Of a stretch of DNA of 64,000 nt, positions 45,505 through 55,826 are shown piece by piece. This DNA comes from Brachybacterium vulturis (GTDB lineage Bacteria > Actinomycetota > Actinomycetes > Actinomycetales > Dermabacteraceae), in the NCBI RefSeq assembly GCF_002407185.1, contig NZ_CP023563.1, positions 372,001-436,000 of the forward strand, given 5' to 3'. The notes under the pieces are model-generated. The model worked only from the letters and a program-made list of their open reading frames with translations. It had not been told where the DNA came from and did not search any database. Every line of letters starts with the position of its first letter. Positions within the stretch are counted from its first letter, which is position 1. Made by a program: the position numbers and the translations under genes.

Positions 45505-45724
45505 GCAGGCACGGTAGCAAGTGGCAACATCCGGCACTCCCCTGCCGTCGGCCGCGGGGTGCAGGAGACTGCTGTGCAGTGCGCCGAGGGGACCGGGGGT
45601 GCTCAGCCCGCGATGGCGCGGCCGCGACCAGCGGCAGCAGCGCCGCCTCTCCCCCGCGGTGCGTCACGCCGCTGCCGTCCCCGTTCACCCTGATCGCTCC
45701 CGATCACCTGCTGGAAGGACCCCC

Positions 45725-46813
45725 ATGGCTGTCTCCGAAGGAGCCGACTACGCCCCGGACTCGATGCCGAAGCCGGTCGTCGAGCCCGGCGAGTTCGTCT
45801 TCGCCGCGATGCACCTCGACCACGGCCACATCGGGGGCATGACCCAGGGGCTGCTCGATGCGGGCGGCACCCTGAAGTGGGTCTTCGACACCCAGCCCGA
45901 GCGCGCCGCCGCCTTCCAGGAGAAGTTCCCGCAGGTCGCGATCGCCTCCAGCGAGGAGGAGGTGCTCTCCGATCCCGCAGTGCACCTGGTCGCCGCCGCG
46001 GCGGTGCCCGTGGACCGTGCGCCGCTGGGCATCCGCGTGATGGAGGCCGGCAAGGACTACTTCACCGACAAGACCCCGCTGATCACCCGTGAGCAGCTCG
46101 CCGAGGCGAAGGCCGCGGTGGAGCGCACCGGCCGGAAGTACGCCGTCTACTACTCCGAGCGGATCCACGTCGAGGCGGCGGTGCTGGCCGGTCAGCTCAT
46201 CGAGCGCGGCGCGATCGGGAGGGTCCTGCAGGTCCAGGGTATGGGCCCGCATCGCATGGGCGATCCCGCCACCCGTCCGGACTGGTTCTTCGAGCGCGCC
46301 AGCTACGGCGGCATCCTCACCGACATCGGCAGCCACAACTTCGAGCAGATGCTCGCCTTCACCGGCTCCGACGACGCCGAGATCCTCTCCAGCTCGATCG
46401 GCAACTTCGCCAACCCCGAGCACCCGGAGCTCGACGACTACGGCGATGCGCATATCGCCCTGTCCAGCGGGGCGACCGGCTTCGTGCGCGTGGACTGGTT
46501 CACCCCGGCCGGGCTGCGCACCTGGGGCGACGGCCGCACCTTCATCCTCGGCACCGAGGGCTACCTCGAGCTGCGCAAGTACCTCGACGTCACCACCGAC
46601 AACGGCGGCGGTCAGGTGATCCTGGTCGACGGCGAGGGCGAGCACCGCCTGGACGCGACCGGCGAGGTGGGCTACCCCTTCTTCGGTGAGCTGATCCTCG
46701 ACGTGCTGCACCGCACCGAGAACGCCATGACCCAGGAGCACGCCTTCAAGGCCGTGGAGCTGGCGCTGGCCGCGCAGGAGCAGGCCCGGGAGCTCACCGG
46801 CCGCACCGTCTGA
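45725..46813 (+). CDS. Gfo/Idh/MocA family oxidoreductase
   Basis: 362 residues. The N-terminal region is atypical: FVFAAMHLDHGHIGGMTQGL replaces the canonical GxGxxG by a Met/His/Gly-rich loop, so cofactor binding may differ. The rest is standard: VHLVAAAAVPVDRAPLGI, DYFTDKTPLITREQ (Lys in TDK instead of EKP), GGILTDIGSHNFEQML and a C-terminal sheet with GTEGYLELRKYLDV. GGAAGGA precedes the ATG. Single gene, not in an operon. Confidence 0.88.
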   Translation: MAVSEGADYAPDSMPKPVVEPGEFVFAAMHLDHGHIGGMTQGLLDAGGTLKWVFDTQPERAAAFQEKFPQVAIASSEEEVLSDPAVHLVAAAAVPVDRAPLGIRVMEAGKDYFTDKTPLITREQLAEAKAAVERTGRKYAVYYSERIHVEAAVLAGQLIERGAIGRVLQVQGMGPHRMGDPATRPDWFFERASYGGILTDIGSHNFEQMLAFTGSDDAEILSSSIGNFANPEHPELDDYGDAHIALSSGATGFVRVDWFTPAGLRTWGDGRTFILGTEGYLELRKYLDVTTDNGGGQVILVDGEGEHRLDATGEVGYPFFGELILDVLHRTENAMTQEHAFKAVELALAAQEQARELTGRTV

Positions 46814-46833
46814 GCGCGGCCCCCGGCGGCGCC

Positions 46834-48192
46834 TCACAGCCCCAGCACGGCCGTCGCGATCGTGAAGTAGATGATCAGCCCGGTGGCGTCGCAGAAGGTG
46901 GAGATGAAGGGGTTGGAGAACACTGCGGGGTCCGCACCGACCTTCTTCGCGACCAGCGGCATCAGGCCGCCCACGATCGCGGCCATGGTGCAGATCGACA
47001 GCAGCGTCAGGCTCATCACGGTGCCGATCGCGACCCCGTAGACGAGCCCCGCGACGAGGAAGCCGAGGGCCCCCAGCACCACGCCGAGCACCATGCCGAC
47101 GCGCAGCTCCCGCCACACCACGCGCGGCAGGTCGCGCACGCGCACCTCGCCCACGGCGAGCGCACGGGTGACGGTGGTGGCCGCCTGGTTGCCGGTGTTG
47201 CCTCCGGTGCCGGTCAGCAGCGGGATGAACAGCGCCAGGATCACCACCTGGTCGAGCTTGTCCTCGAAGACCTCGAGCACCTGCACGGTGAGGATCGCGG
47301 AGACCGCGAGCACCAGCAGCCACACGATGCGGCTGCGCACCACGCGCAGGATCGGGGTGGAGAGGTAGGAGCGCGGCAGCGGCTCCGCACCACCGGTGCG
47401 GGCGGTGTCCTCATGGTCCTCCTCCGCGAGGATGCCGACGGCGTCGTCGACGGTCAGGATGCCCACCAGGCGGTCCTCCCCGTCCACGATCGGCATCGCC
47501 AGGAGCTTGGCCGCGGAGAATCGACGGGCGACGAGCTCACGGTCATCGGTGGCCACGGCGTGGACCGCGGGGTGGGCGATCTCGCCGACGAGACTCTGCT
47601 CGTCGGCCACGAGCAGCCGCCGCAGCCCCACCACACCGAGCAGCCCGCGGGAGCCGTCGACGACGGGCAGCAGGTAGATCGTCTCGGGCCCCACGGCATG
47701 GGCGCGCACGTGGGCGAGCGCCTCGCGGACGCTCATCGCGGGGCTGAGCGTGAGCACCTCGGGGGACATGTACCGGCCGATCGCATGGCGCGGGTAGCCG
47801 AGGACCGCGGTGGTCATGGCCCGCTCGTCCGCGTCCAGGCCGTGCATCAGCCGCTCGGCGACCGCTGCCGGCAGCTCGTCGAACAGGGAGGCGCGGTCGT
47901 CGGGGTCGAGGTCGCCGATGAGATCGGCGACCTGCGGGGTGCGCAGCGCGGAGATCAGCTCGGCCTGGTGCGGGGCGGGCAATGCCTCGAAGACGGTGAG
48001 CGCGCGCTCCTTGTCGAGCACCCGGAACAGCACCGCCGCCTCGGTCGACGGCCGCGTCTCGACCAGGTAGACGAGCTCGCCCACCGGCAGCGCCCGCGCC
48101 TCCCGGCCGAGCTGCTCGAGCTGGAAGTCGCCGTGCGGGGCGCTGCGCAGCAGGGCGAGGACGGATTCGACGGTCGTGCTGGTACTGGTCAC
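46834..48192 (-). CDS. mgtE: Magnesium transporter MgtE
   Basis: 452 residues, dimeric Mg2+ channel. An N-terminal helical MgtE domain (~20-135, LPAPHQAELISALRTPQVA), a CBS pair (~140-270, TIYLLPVVDGSRGLLGVVGL and MPIVDGEDRLVGILTVDDAV) and a five-helix membrane domain (~300-452) with the pore signature TGTGGNTGNQAATTVTRALA. The cytoplasmic domains close the pore when Mg2+ is high. GTG start after GAGG. I see no M-box or other Mg2+ riboswitch in the 140-bp gap to the MarR gene. Confidence 0.95.
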   Translation of the reverse strand: MTSTSTTVESVLALLRSAPHGDFQLEQLGREARALPVGELVYLVETRPSTEAAVLFRVLDKERALTVFEALPAPHQAELISALRTPQVADLIGDLDPDDRASLFDELPAAVAERLMHGLDADERAMTTAVLGYPRHAIGRYMSPEVLTLSPAMSVREALAHVRAHAVGPETIYLLPVVDGSRGLLGVVGLRRLLVADEQSLVGEIAHPAVHAVATDDRELVARRFSAAKLLAMPIVDGEDRLVGILTVDDAVGILAEEDHEDTARTGGAEPLPRSYLSTPILRVVRSRIVWLLVLAVSAILTVQVLEVFEDKLDQVVILALFIPLLTGTGGNTGNQAATTVTRALAVGEVRVRDLPRVVWRELRVGMVLGVVLGALGFLVAGLVYGVAIGTVMSLTLLSICTMAAIVGGLMPLVAKKVGADPAVFSNPFISTFCDATGLIIYFTIATAVLGL

Positions 48193-48303
48193 CACCTCAT
48201 TGTGGCCGACGGCGCCGAGCCCGGGCCTCGGCGCCGGGGCGCGAGGGCTGCGAGGGCTGCGATGGCCGCGGGGAAGATCCACAGCTCACATCTCCTGGAA
48301 TGT

Positions 48304-48320
48304 AGTGAGCATTGCTTACT
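48304..48320. promoter_or_regulatory. MarR-type operator overlapping the promoter
   Basis: AGTGAGCATTGCTTACT is an inverted repeat with one mismatch in 7-bp arms, typical in size for MarR dimers. It overlaps TACTAT (48317-48322), a plausible -10 box only ~10 bp before the MarR ATG, so the message would be nearly leaderless and repressed by its own product. Confidence 0.72.
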
Positions 48321-48332
48321 ATAGTGGGTCCC

Positions 48333-48782
48333 ATGACGACCACTCCTCCTGCTCCCGATGCGCCCGGCGAGCTCCCCCAGCACCTGGCGCTGGTGTGCTC
48401 CCAGTTCTCGCGGCTGGCCGCACGGCGCTCCGACGTCGGCGTCGGGAGCGTGTCCTGGCGGGTGGTCGCCACCATCGAGCGGCACGGACCGCTGCGCCTG
48501 AGCGAGATCGCCGACCGCGAGCGGGTCTCCCGCCCCACGGCCACCACCGTGATCAAGCGCCTCGAGGAGGAAGGGCTCGTGGGGCGCACCCCGGACCCCA
48601 CCGACTCCCGCTCCTCGCTGATCAGCACCACCGCCCAGGGCTCCGCCCAGCTCGCCGCCTGGCGGGAGCAGCTGGCCCACGGGGTGGGCGGGCTGCTCGA
48701 TCAGCTCCCCGCGGAGGATCACGCAGCCCTCGAACGGGCCGCCGAGATCCTCTCGCGCCTCGTCGACGCCCACGACGGATGA
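48333..48782 (+). CDS. MarR family regulator
   Basis: 149 residues. Winged-helix core at ~40-110: WRVVATIERHGPLRLSEIAD, ERVSRPTATTVIKRLEEEGL and the wing RTPDPTDSRSSLISTT. Helices at both ends form the dimer. ATG at 48333 is preferred to one 7 codons upstream because it follows the promoter-like TACTAT and operator. An MFS pump lies 108 bp downstream on the same strand, so the regulator probably controls that pump, as in many MarR-efflux pairs. Confidence 0.9.
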   Translation: MTTTPPAPDAPGELPQHLALVCSQFSRLAARRSDVGVGSVSWRVVATIERHGPLRLSEIADRERVSRPTATTVIKRLEEEGLVGRTPDPTDSRSSLISTTAQGSAQLAAWREQLAHGVGGLLDQLPAEDHAALERAAEILSRLVDAHDG

Positions 48783-48890
48783 GGCGGACCCGGCCGCGCG
48801 CCGCTCCGAGCGGCCGCCGCCGGGCCCCTGCACCGTCTCCTCCCCCGTCCCCTCCTCCCGCCATCCCACCACGCACGAAGGGCACCACGC

Positions 48891-50210
48891 ATGACCTCAC
48901 AGCTCACCGATTCCTCGGCGCCGCCCGCTCCGGCCGCCGCGCCGAGCACCCCCAAGAACTCCACCCCCTCCCTGCGCGAGGCGTTCCGTCAGCCGAAGTC
49001 GGTGTGGGCCATCGCGTTCGCCGCGACCGTGTCCTTCATGGGCATCGGCCTGGTGGATCCGATCCTGCCCGCGATCAGCAGCCAGCTGGACGCCACCCCC
49101 TCGCAGGCGATGCTGCTGTTCACCAGCTACCTGTTCATCACCGCGATCGCCATGTTCTTCACCAGCTGGTTCGCCTCGAAGGTGGGCGTCAAGCGCACCC
49201 TGCTGGTGGGCCTGCTGCTGGTGGTGGCGTTTGCGGCGCTGGCCTCCGGCGCCGGGAGCGTCGAGCAGATCATCGGTCTGCGGGCCGGCTGGGGCCTGGG
49301 CAATGCCCTGTTCATCTCCACTGCGCTGGCGGCGATCGTCAGTGCCACCACCGGCCCGAGTGCCGGCGCGATCATCCTGTACGAGACCGCGCTCGGCATC
49401 GGCCTGGCCGTCGGCCCCCTGATCGGCGGGCTGCTCGGCGCCGTCTCCTGGCGCGCCCCCTTCGCGGGCACCGCGGTGCTCATGGGCATCGGCGTGCTGG
49501 CGATCGTCGTGCTGCTGCGCAAGGAGGCGAAGCCCGCGCACGTCTCCCCGCTGGCCGCGCTGCGCGCCCTGTCCCACCCGGCGCTGCGCACCCTCGCGCT
49601 CACGGCGATCTTCTACAACTTCGCGTTCTTCACCCTGCTGGCCTACTCGCCGTTCCCGCTCGAGGCGGCCGCGGCCGCGCACGGGATGGAGTTCGGGGCG
49701 CTGGGCATCGGCGGCGTGTTCTTCGGCTGGGGCACGGGACTGGCGATCACCTCGGTGTTCGTCGCACCGCTGCTCACCCGTCGCCTGGGGCTGATCCCCA
49801 CGCTGGTGACCACGCTGGGGCTGCTCACCGTGCTGATGGCGGTGATGAGCCTCGCCCACTCCTCGATGACCGGCCTGATCGTGCTGATCGTGATCGGCGG
49901 GCTCCTGCTGGGCATCATGAACACCGCCCTCACCGAGACGGTCATGGAGGCCACCGACCTCCCGCGCGGGGTCGCGAGCTCGGCCTACTCGGGCGTGCGG
50001 TTCCTGGGCGGTGCGATCGCCCCGGCCGTGGCCGGCCCGCTCGCCGCGGCGACCACCGTCGGCGCCCCGTACGCGCTGGCCGCAGGGGCACTGGTGCTGT
50101 CGATCCTCATGCTGATCATGGGACGGAAGCACCTGGCCGCCGTCGGCTCGCACGAGGCGCTCACCGAGGTCCAGGAGGCCGAGGCGATCACCGCCGGCGA
50201 CGAGGTCTGA
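48891..50210 (+). CDS. DHA1-type MFS drug transporter
   Basis: 439 residues, 12 predicted membrane segments after a ~35-residue Pro/Ser/Ala N-terminus. Segments include FMGIGLVDPILPAISSQL, FTSWFASKVGVKRTLLVG (motif A-like loop) and ETALGIGLAVGPLIGGLLGA (motif C, typical of proton-coupled exporters). GAAGGGC precedes the ATG. Together with the MarR gene upstream, it forms a likely regulated multidrug or metabolite efflux unit. Substrate unknown. Confidence 0.9.
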   Translation: MTSQLTDSSAPPAPAAAPSTPKNSTPSLREAFRQPKSVWAIAFAATVSFMGIGLVDPILPAISSQLDATPSQAMLLFTSYLFITAIAMFFTSWFASKVGVKRTLLVGLLLVVAFAALASGAGSVEQIIGLRAGWGLGNALFISTALAAIVSATTGPSAGAIILYETALGIGLAVGPLIGGLLGAVSWRAPFAGTAVLMGIGVLAIVVLLRKEAKPAHVSPLAALRALSHPALRTLALTAIFYNFAFFTLLAYSPFPLEAAAAAHGMEFGALGIGGVFFGWGTGLAITSVFVAPLLTRRLGLIPTLVTTLGLLTVLMAVMSLAHSSMTGLIVLIVIGGLLLGIMNTALTETVMEATDLPRGVASSAYSGVRFLGGAIAPAVAGPLAAATTVGAPYALAAGALVLSILMLIMGRKHLAAVGSHEALTEVQEAEAITAGDEV

Positions 50211-50246
50211 CCCGCTGCTCGATGCTGCGCGGTGCCCGGGCCGCCG

Positions 50247-52102
50247 TCAGCGCCCGGCGGCGTAGCCCTGGGCTCCCCGGGAGTTCGCGGCGGCGCGGAG
50301 GATCCCGGTCCCGGGGTCGCGCATCACGCAGGACAGCCTCCCCAGGGACCAGTCGCCGGCGCGGACCACCTCGTGACCGCGTGCCTCCAGGGCGGCGATG
50401 ACCTCCTCGCCCAGGCGGTCCTCGACCACCGCTCGGCCCGGGGACCAGGTGCGGGGCCAGAACGAGCCGGGCATCGAGAGGGTGTGCAGGGCCGGGGCGT
50501 CGATCGCCTGCTGCAGCTCGAGGCCGCCCACCAGCACCCGCAGCAGGAACAGCAGCTGCCACTGATCCTGCTGGTCACCACCCGGGGAGCCGCAGGCGAG
50601 GACGGGCTCGCCGTCACGCAGCACGAGCGTCGGCGTGAGCGTGGTGCGCGGGCGCCGGCCCGGTCGCAGCGCCGACGGCATCCGCTCGTCCAGCCACATC
50701 ATCTGCAGGCGGGTGCCGAGGCAGAAGCCGAGGCCGGGGATGGTGGGCGAGGACTGGAGCCAGCCGCCGGAGGGGGTGGCGCTGATGATGTTGCCCCACC
50801 GGTCCACCACGTCCAGATGGCAGGTGTCCCCGCGCGCCTCCCCCGTCGCCCGGACCGTCGGCTCCCCGGAGCCGCCGTGGTCGACGGGGTCGCCGCGGAG
50901 CCGGGAGTGCTCCTCGTCGGTCAGCAGCGGCGGCAGGGCCGAGGGGCCGTCACCGAGCGGGCTCGGACGGAACTGGTGGGAGGCCTCCTCGGTGAGCAGG
51001 GCGCGGCGGGCGGAGAGGTGCTCCGGGCGCAGCAGCTGCTCGAGGTCGACGTCCGCGTCCCCGAAGTGGACGTCGCGGTCGGCGAGCGCCAGCTTGAGGG
51101 CCTCGAGGATGGTGTGGGCGCCGCGCTCGGTGGAGGGGTCGAGCTGGTCGTCCGGGACGCCGTCGAGGATGCCGAGGGCCTCGAGCAGAGCGGGACCCTG
51201 CCCCCAGGCGGCGGTCTTGGCGACCGTCCAGCCGCGGAAGGCGAGGGTGGCCGCGGGCTCGAAGCGGGCCACGGCTCCGGCGAGGTCCTCCCGGGTCAGC
51301 ACCCCGGCGTGGTCGGCGCCGTCGGAGTGGCGGTGCGGGGTGCGCACGAACTCGGCGATGGCGCGGGCGACGGGGCCGGTGCGCCAGCGCTCCCGGGCGG
51401 CGGCGATCCGGGCCGTACGACCGTCCTGGGCTCCGTGCTCGTCGGCGGCGCCCTCGCGGATGTCGTCACCGGCGGTGACCAGGTCCCGCAGCACGGCCGC
51501 GTACTCGGGGTTGCGCAGCAGCTCGCCGGGCTTCGGCGGCGCACCGTCCGGCATCCACAGCGCGGCGGAGCTGGGCCAGTGCTCGGTGAAGGTCCGCGCG
51601 ACCGTCCGGATCTGGGCGCTGACCCGGGCGAGCACCGGGTGCCCGTCCTCCGCGCAGTCGATCGCGTAGGCCAGGACGTCGGCGAGCTCCCAGGTCCCCT
51701 GCTCCTCGAGCACCAGCAGCCAGGCGTCCACCGCGTGCGGCACGGCGGCGGCGAGGGCGCCGGTGCCGGGCACGGCGGTGAGCCCCTGGGCACGGAAGTG
51801 CTCGATGCTCGCGCCGGCCGGGGCGGGGCCCTGCCCCATCACCACCACGGGGGTGGGGTCCTCGGCGGTCGCCAGGAGTGCGGTCATGTCCCCGCCGGGG
51901 CCGTTGAGGTGCGGTTCCACCACGTGCAGCACGAAGGCGCCCGCGGTGGCGGCGTCGAAGGCGTTCCCGCCGCGCTCGAGCACGCTCTGCATGCAGGCCG
52001 TCGCGATCCAGTGGGTCGAGGCGGACATCCCGAAGGTGCCCTCGAGGGTGGGCCGTGTGGTCGGTCCGGGCGGGACGACGAACGCGGTGGTGGGTTCGGT
52101 GC

Positions 52103-52106
<4 letters not shown>
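50247..52106 (-). CDS. Gamma-glutamyltransferase family protein
   Basis: 619 residues, N-terminal-nucleophile hydrolase. The predicted autocleavage site and nucleophile Thr are in RGDTCHLDVVDRWGN (~residue 430), followed by the small-subunit oxyanion and acceptor motifs SATPSGGWLQSSP and ACGSPGGDQQ. The large-subunit start THWIATACMQSVLERGGNAF is typical. No signal peptide, so it should be cytoplasmic, like many actinobacterial GGT-like hydrolases. GTG start overlaps the SRPBCC stop (GTGA), meaning the two genes are cotranscribed. Substrate may be glutathione-like or another gamma-glutamyl or acyl compound. Confidence 0.9.
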
Positions 52107-52669
<563 letters not shown>

Positions 52670-52673
52670 CTGC

Positions 52674-53393
52674 TCAATGTGCCTCGGTGACGGCGCTGTC
52701 CTGCCGCCGGCCGCGCAGCGTGTCGAGCACGCCGCCCACCACGCTGCCGATCACCAGGGCCACCAGCGCCGCGATGAGGACTGCGGTGAGCGTGGCCTGC
52801 GGCAGGTCGATCCCCGCGGCCTCGCGCAGCACGACCGCCAGCACTCCCGCCCCGAGGAGCACGGCGGAGACGATGCCGGCGGCCGCCACCCCGAGCTGCA
52901 GGGCCCGCACGCGGCCGGCGCCGGCGACCAGGAAGCCGACGATCGCCACCAGCGCGACCGCTTCGATGACCATGGCGGCGATCAGCACCAGCAGCGAGGA
53001 GCTGAGGCCGAGGATCGCGCGCATCGCGTCCGCCGGCACGGCGAGGGCGATCAGCACGCAGGCGGCGATGGCCAGGAGGGTGGAGAGCCACGTGCCCTCG
53101 TCCTGCACGATCACCAGCACCGCGGCGGCGATCGCGAGCGCCAGGCCCAGCAGCATGCCGACGTCCAGCAGCACCGTGACGGTCCCGGGCAGCGCGATGA
53201 ACAGACCCGTCGCGGCGAGCAGCACGCCGATCAGCAGACCGATGCCCATCCCCAGACCGGCCCGGTTCCAGGTGCGCCGGGGACCGGAGATGGCGGCGCC
53301 GGCGAGGACGAAGGCGATCGGGATGGACAGCAGCACGGCGGTCAGCGCGCTCGCGAGGAGCTCGGCGGGGACCAGGTCGAAGGACATGGTCAT
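52674..53393 (-). CDS. Membrane protein, unknown
   Basis: 239 residues with seven or eight predicted membrane helices: for example LLASALTAVLLSIPIAFVLA, GLGMGIGLLIGVLLAATGLF, LALAIAAAVLVIVQD and ALVIGSVVGGVLDTLRGRR at the end. ATG chosen after GGGGGGAC. It is followed 4 bp later by the SRPBCC gene and then GGT, so the three are probably one operon. I do not recognise a family; there are no obvious charged residues in the helices to suggest a transporter mechanism. Confidence 0.72.
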   Translation of the reverse strand: MTMSFDLVPAELLASALTAVLLSIPIAFVLAGAAISGPRRTWNRAGLGMGIGLLIGVLLAATGLFIALPGTVTVLLDVGMLLGLALAIAAAVLVIVQDEGTWLSTLLAIAACVLIALAVPADAMRAILGLSSSLLVLIAAMVIEAVALVAIVGFLVAGAGRVRALQLGVAAAGIVSAVLLGAGVLAVVLREAAGIDLPQATLTAVLIAALVALVIGSVVGGVLDTLRGRRQDSAVTEAH

Positions 53394-53478
53394 ATCGTCC
53401 CCCCTGCGGCCCCGGAGCGGGGAGGTGTTCACCGAATCGGGATCTGCTCGGGACCGTGCGCGGGCAACTGGCCGCCCC

Positions 53479-54096
53479 TCACCCCCGATGCGTCCACAGG
53501 TCGCGCAGCAGCGCGATCTCGGCGAGATGATGGATGAGCTCGCGATTGATGTGGGCGACGAGCGTGGCGCGGGAGTGCTCGGCCCACGGCCCCTCCGCCT
53601 CGCCGGCGGCGACCTGCAGGTCCTCGGCGTCCCAGGCGCGCACACCGGTGATCCAGCGCTCGTACTCCGCATCGAACTGGGCGAGCGCCTCCGTCGCGGT
53701 CGCGGCGTAGTCCCAGCTGATGTAGTCCGCGGGCGGGCCGCCGAGGTGGCTGTGGCTGCGCATCGCGAGCAGGCCCACGATGATGTGGCCCAGTCGCCAG
53801 GCGATCGTGGTCAGGGGTGCGGGATCGGGTGCGGGGATCTCGAAGTCGATCGTCATCGCGCCGGAGCCGCCCTGGACCGGGGTGGGCGGCTGCTCGCCGG
53901 CCGGCGTCCGCGGATGGACCGTCCAGGCGCGGCCGGCGCCGGAGGGGTCGAAGAAGTACTCCTCGTCGGTGAGCCCCTCGAGCCGGGGGCGCAGCTGCTC
54001 GCGGACATGGAGCTCGATCTGGTCGAGCAGCACGGTGGGCAGGTCGCCGCCGACACCGCGGCTCTGGTCGTTCCGGGTCGTCTCATTGCTGGTCAT
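53479..54096 (-). CDS. DinB-family protein
   Basis: 205 residues, DinB/YfiT four-helix-bundle fold. Metal His residues: WRLGHIIVGL (His), then HINRELIHHLAEIALLRDL (His pair) near the C-terminus, the usual three-His site. An N-terminal segment contains LTDEEYFFDPSGAGRAW. AGGAGAA precedes the ATG. It lies 46 bp after a second DinB gene on the same strand. DinB proteins may be thiol-dependent transferases or hydrolases; function unknown. Confidence 0.85.
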   Translation of the reverse strand: MTSNETTRNDQSRGVGGDLPTVLLDQIELHVREQLRPRLEGLTDEEYFFDPSGAGRAWTVHPRTPAGEQPPTPVQGGSGAMTIDFEIPAPDPAPLTTIAWRLGHIIVGLLAMRSHSHLGGPPADYISWDYAATATEALAQFDAEYERWITGVRAWDAEDLQVAAGEAEGPWAEHSRATLVAHINRELIHHLAEIALLRDLWTHRG

Positions 54097-54142
54097 GTGG
54101 TTCTCCTCGAAGAGATGTGCGGGTCGGGTCCGGGGCGTGCGC

Positions 54143-54718
54143 TCACCAACCGGCCGGCGGCCAGGACTGTCCGGCCACGAGCGCGTTGAGCTCGTAGGCG
54201 CCCTTGCCGTCCAGGGACTCGCGCAGGATGTCCGCGTGGCCGGCGTGGCGGGCGTTCTCCTCGACCAGGTGCAGCGCGTACCAGCGCAGGCTCCACGTCG
54301 GGCGGCCCTCGAACCAGAGTTCGCCGGGGACGGGCCCGCGGGTCTCGGGATCGGCGTCACGGATCGCAGCGGCGAGCGACTCGCCGGCCCGGCGGAGCTC
54401 CTCGGCGAGCGACTCGGCGGTGTCCTCCGCACGCAGGGCCTCCGGCGCGATGGTGCCCTCGGCCTGGAGCTGCTGCGGGGCGCGGGCGGGAGCCGGGGGC
54501 GCGGCCGGAGCGGCGGTGACGGCCTCGACCGCACGGCTCGAGACCAGCAGCACGTGCCGGGCCAGCGCGCCGAGGCTCATCCCGGAGGCGCTCGGGACCT
54601 GCGCGAGCTGCGCGCGGTCGAGGCCGTGGAGGGTGGTGGCGACCTGTTCGATCTGCTGCTGGGCGAAGGTGGCGAGGCTGTCGCGCTCGTCGGTGGTCTC
54701 TGCGGTCAGGAAGGGCAT
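54143..54718 (-). CDS. DinB-family protein
   Basis: 191 residues, DinB-superfamily fold. Helix with LGALARHVLLVSSRAVEAV (first His), an Ala/Pro-rich linker, and LRWYALHLVEENARHAGHADI giving the other His residues, a pattern typical of actinobacterial DinB proteins (DUF664-like). GAGGAG precedes the ATG. It is divergent from a WYL-domain regulator, a common arrangement in actinobacteria in which the regulator controls the DinB genes. Confidence 0.87.
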   Translation of the reverse strand: MPFLTAETTDERDSLATFAQQQIEQVATTLHGLDRAQLAQVPSASGMSLGALARHVLLVSSRAVEAVTAAPAAPPAPARAPQQLQAEGTIAPEALRAEDTAESLAEELRRAGESLAAAIRDADPETRGPVPGELWFEGRPTWSLRWYALHLVEENARHAGHADILRESLDGKGAYELNALVAGQSWPPAGW

Positions 54719-54789
54719 CGTGATCGTCTCCTCGGTGCGGACCGCCGTGTTCTGCGCGGCCCTGGTGGGTGGTCGAGTCCCACTGTTCG

Positions 54790-54803
54790 TGTCCATGCGG
54801 ACA
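54790..54803. promoter_or_regulatory. TGTCC-N4-GGACA operator candidate
   Basis: TGTCCATGCGGACA is a perfect palindrome between the DinB gene and the WYL regulator, followed 6 bp later by another TGTCCGC half-site. Position and symmetry suit the divergent WYL regulator as binder. Confidence 0.65.
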
Positions 54804-54836
54804 GATCCTGTCCGCGAAGTGAGGCAGAGTACGTCC

Positions 54837-55826
54837 ATGAGCGATGTGACCACGAGGGCGCTGCGGCTGCTGGCCCTGCTGCAGTCGCGGGCGGTGTGGA
54901 CCGGGCCGGAGCTCGCCGCCGAGATGGGGGTGACCACGCGGACGGTGCGTCGCGACGTGGATCGGTTGCGGGCGCTGGGCTATCCGGTGCTCACCTCGGC
55001 GGGACACGGCGGCGGCTACCAGCTCGGCGCGGGCCAGGCGCTCCCGCCGCTGCTGCTGAGCTCGAGCGAAGCGGTCGCGGTGGCGGTGGGGCTGCGGCTG
55101 GCGGCCTCCTCCGGCGTGGACGGACTGGACGAGGAAGCGCTGCGGGCTCTGGCCGCGCTGGACCGGATCCTGCCGGCGCCGGTGCGCACCGAGGTCGGTG
55201 CGATCACCGAGGCGATGGGGGTGATCTCCCGGCCTGCCGCCGGGATCCGCTCCGAGGTGCTGATGACTCTGGCGACGGCGGTGCGGGACGGGGTCCGGGT
55301 GCGGGTGGACTATCGGCGGGCCGACGGGGAGCGGGCCGAGCGACGGCTGGAACCGCACCGGGTGCTGTCGATGGAGGGGCGCTGGTACCTGTTCGCCTGG
55401 GACCTGGTCCGGGAGGACTGGCGCACCTTCCGGCTGGACCGCATGCACGCGGTGCACGCCTCGACCTTCACCATCACCGAGCGGCCCACTCCGGACATCG
55501 AGGCCGCCGTGCGGGAGTCGATCACCGTGGGCGCCTACCCGCAGTCGGCGACGGTGCGGATCCTGGCCCCGTTCGAGGAGGTCGCCCCCCAGGTCCCGGC
55601 GCGGGCGGCGACGGTCACGGCCGACGGCCCGGACGCCTGCCTCCTGCGCGCCGGGACCGCGGAGCTGCACTGGATCGCGATGCACCTGGCCTGGATCGGC
55701 GCCCCGATCGAGGTGATCGACCCGCCCGAGCTGCTGACTCTGATCGAGCAGCTGGGCCGGTGGGCCGGCCGGGCCCGGTGGTCGCCGGAGCATTCCTCCG
55801 CTGCCCCGGATCCACCACGGCGCTGA
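54837..55826 (+). CDS. WYL-domain (YafY-like) transcriptional regulator
   Basis: 329 residues. N-terminal winged HTH (~5-60: WTGPELAAEMGVTTRTVRRD), WYL domain (~135-215: RVDYRRADGERAERRLEPHR and GRWYLFAWDLVREDWRTFRL) and C-terminal WCX domain. WYL regulators sense nucleotides or other small molecules. Divergent from two DinB genes with a TGTCC-N4-GGACA palindrome between them, so those are likely targets. The C-terminus ends in a Pro/Ser tail before the repeat-filled convergent gap. Confidence 0.9.
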   Translation: MSDVTTRALRLLALLQSRAVWTGPELAAEMGVTTRTVRRDVDRLRALGYPVLTSAGHGGGYQLGAGQALPPLLLSSSEAVAVAVGLRLAASSGVDGLDEEALRALAALDRILPAPVRTEVGAITEAMGVISRPAAGIRSEVLMTLATAVRDGVRVRVDYRRADGERAERRLEPHRVLSMEGRWYLFAWDLVREDWRTFRLDRMHAVHASTFTITERPTPDIEAAVRESITVGAYPQSATVRILAPFEEVAPQVPARAATVTADGPDACLLRAGTAELHWIAMHLAWIGAPIEVIDPPELLTLIEQLGRWAGRARWSPEHSSAAPDPPRR

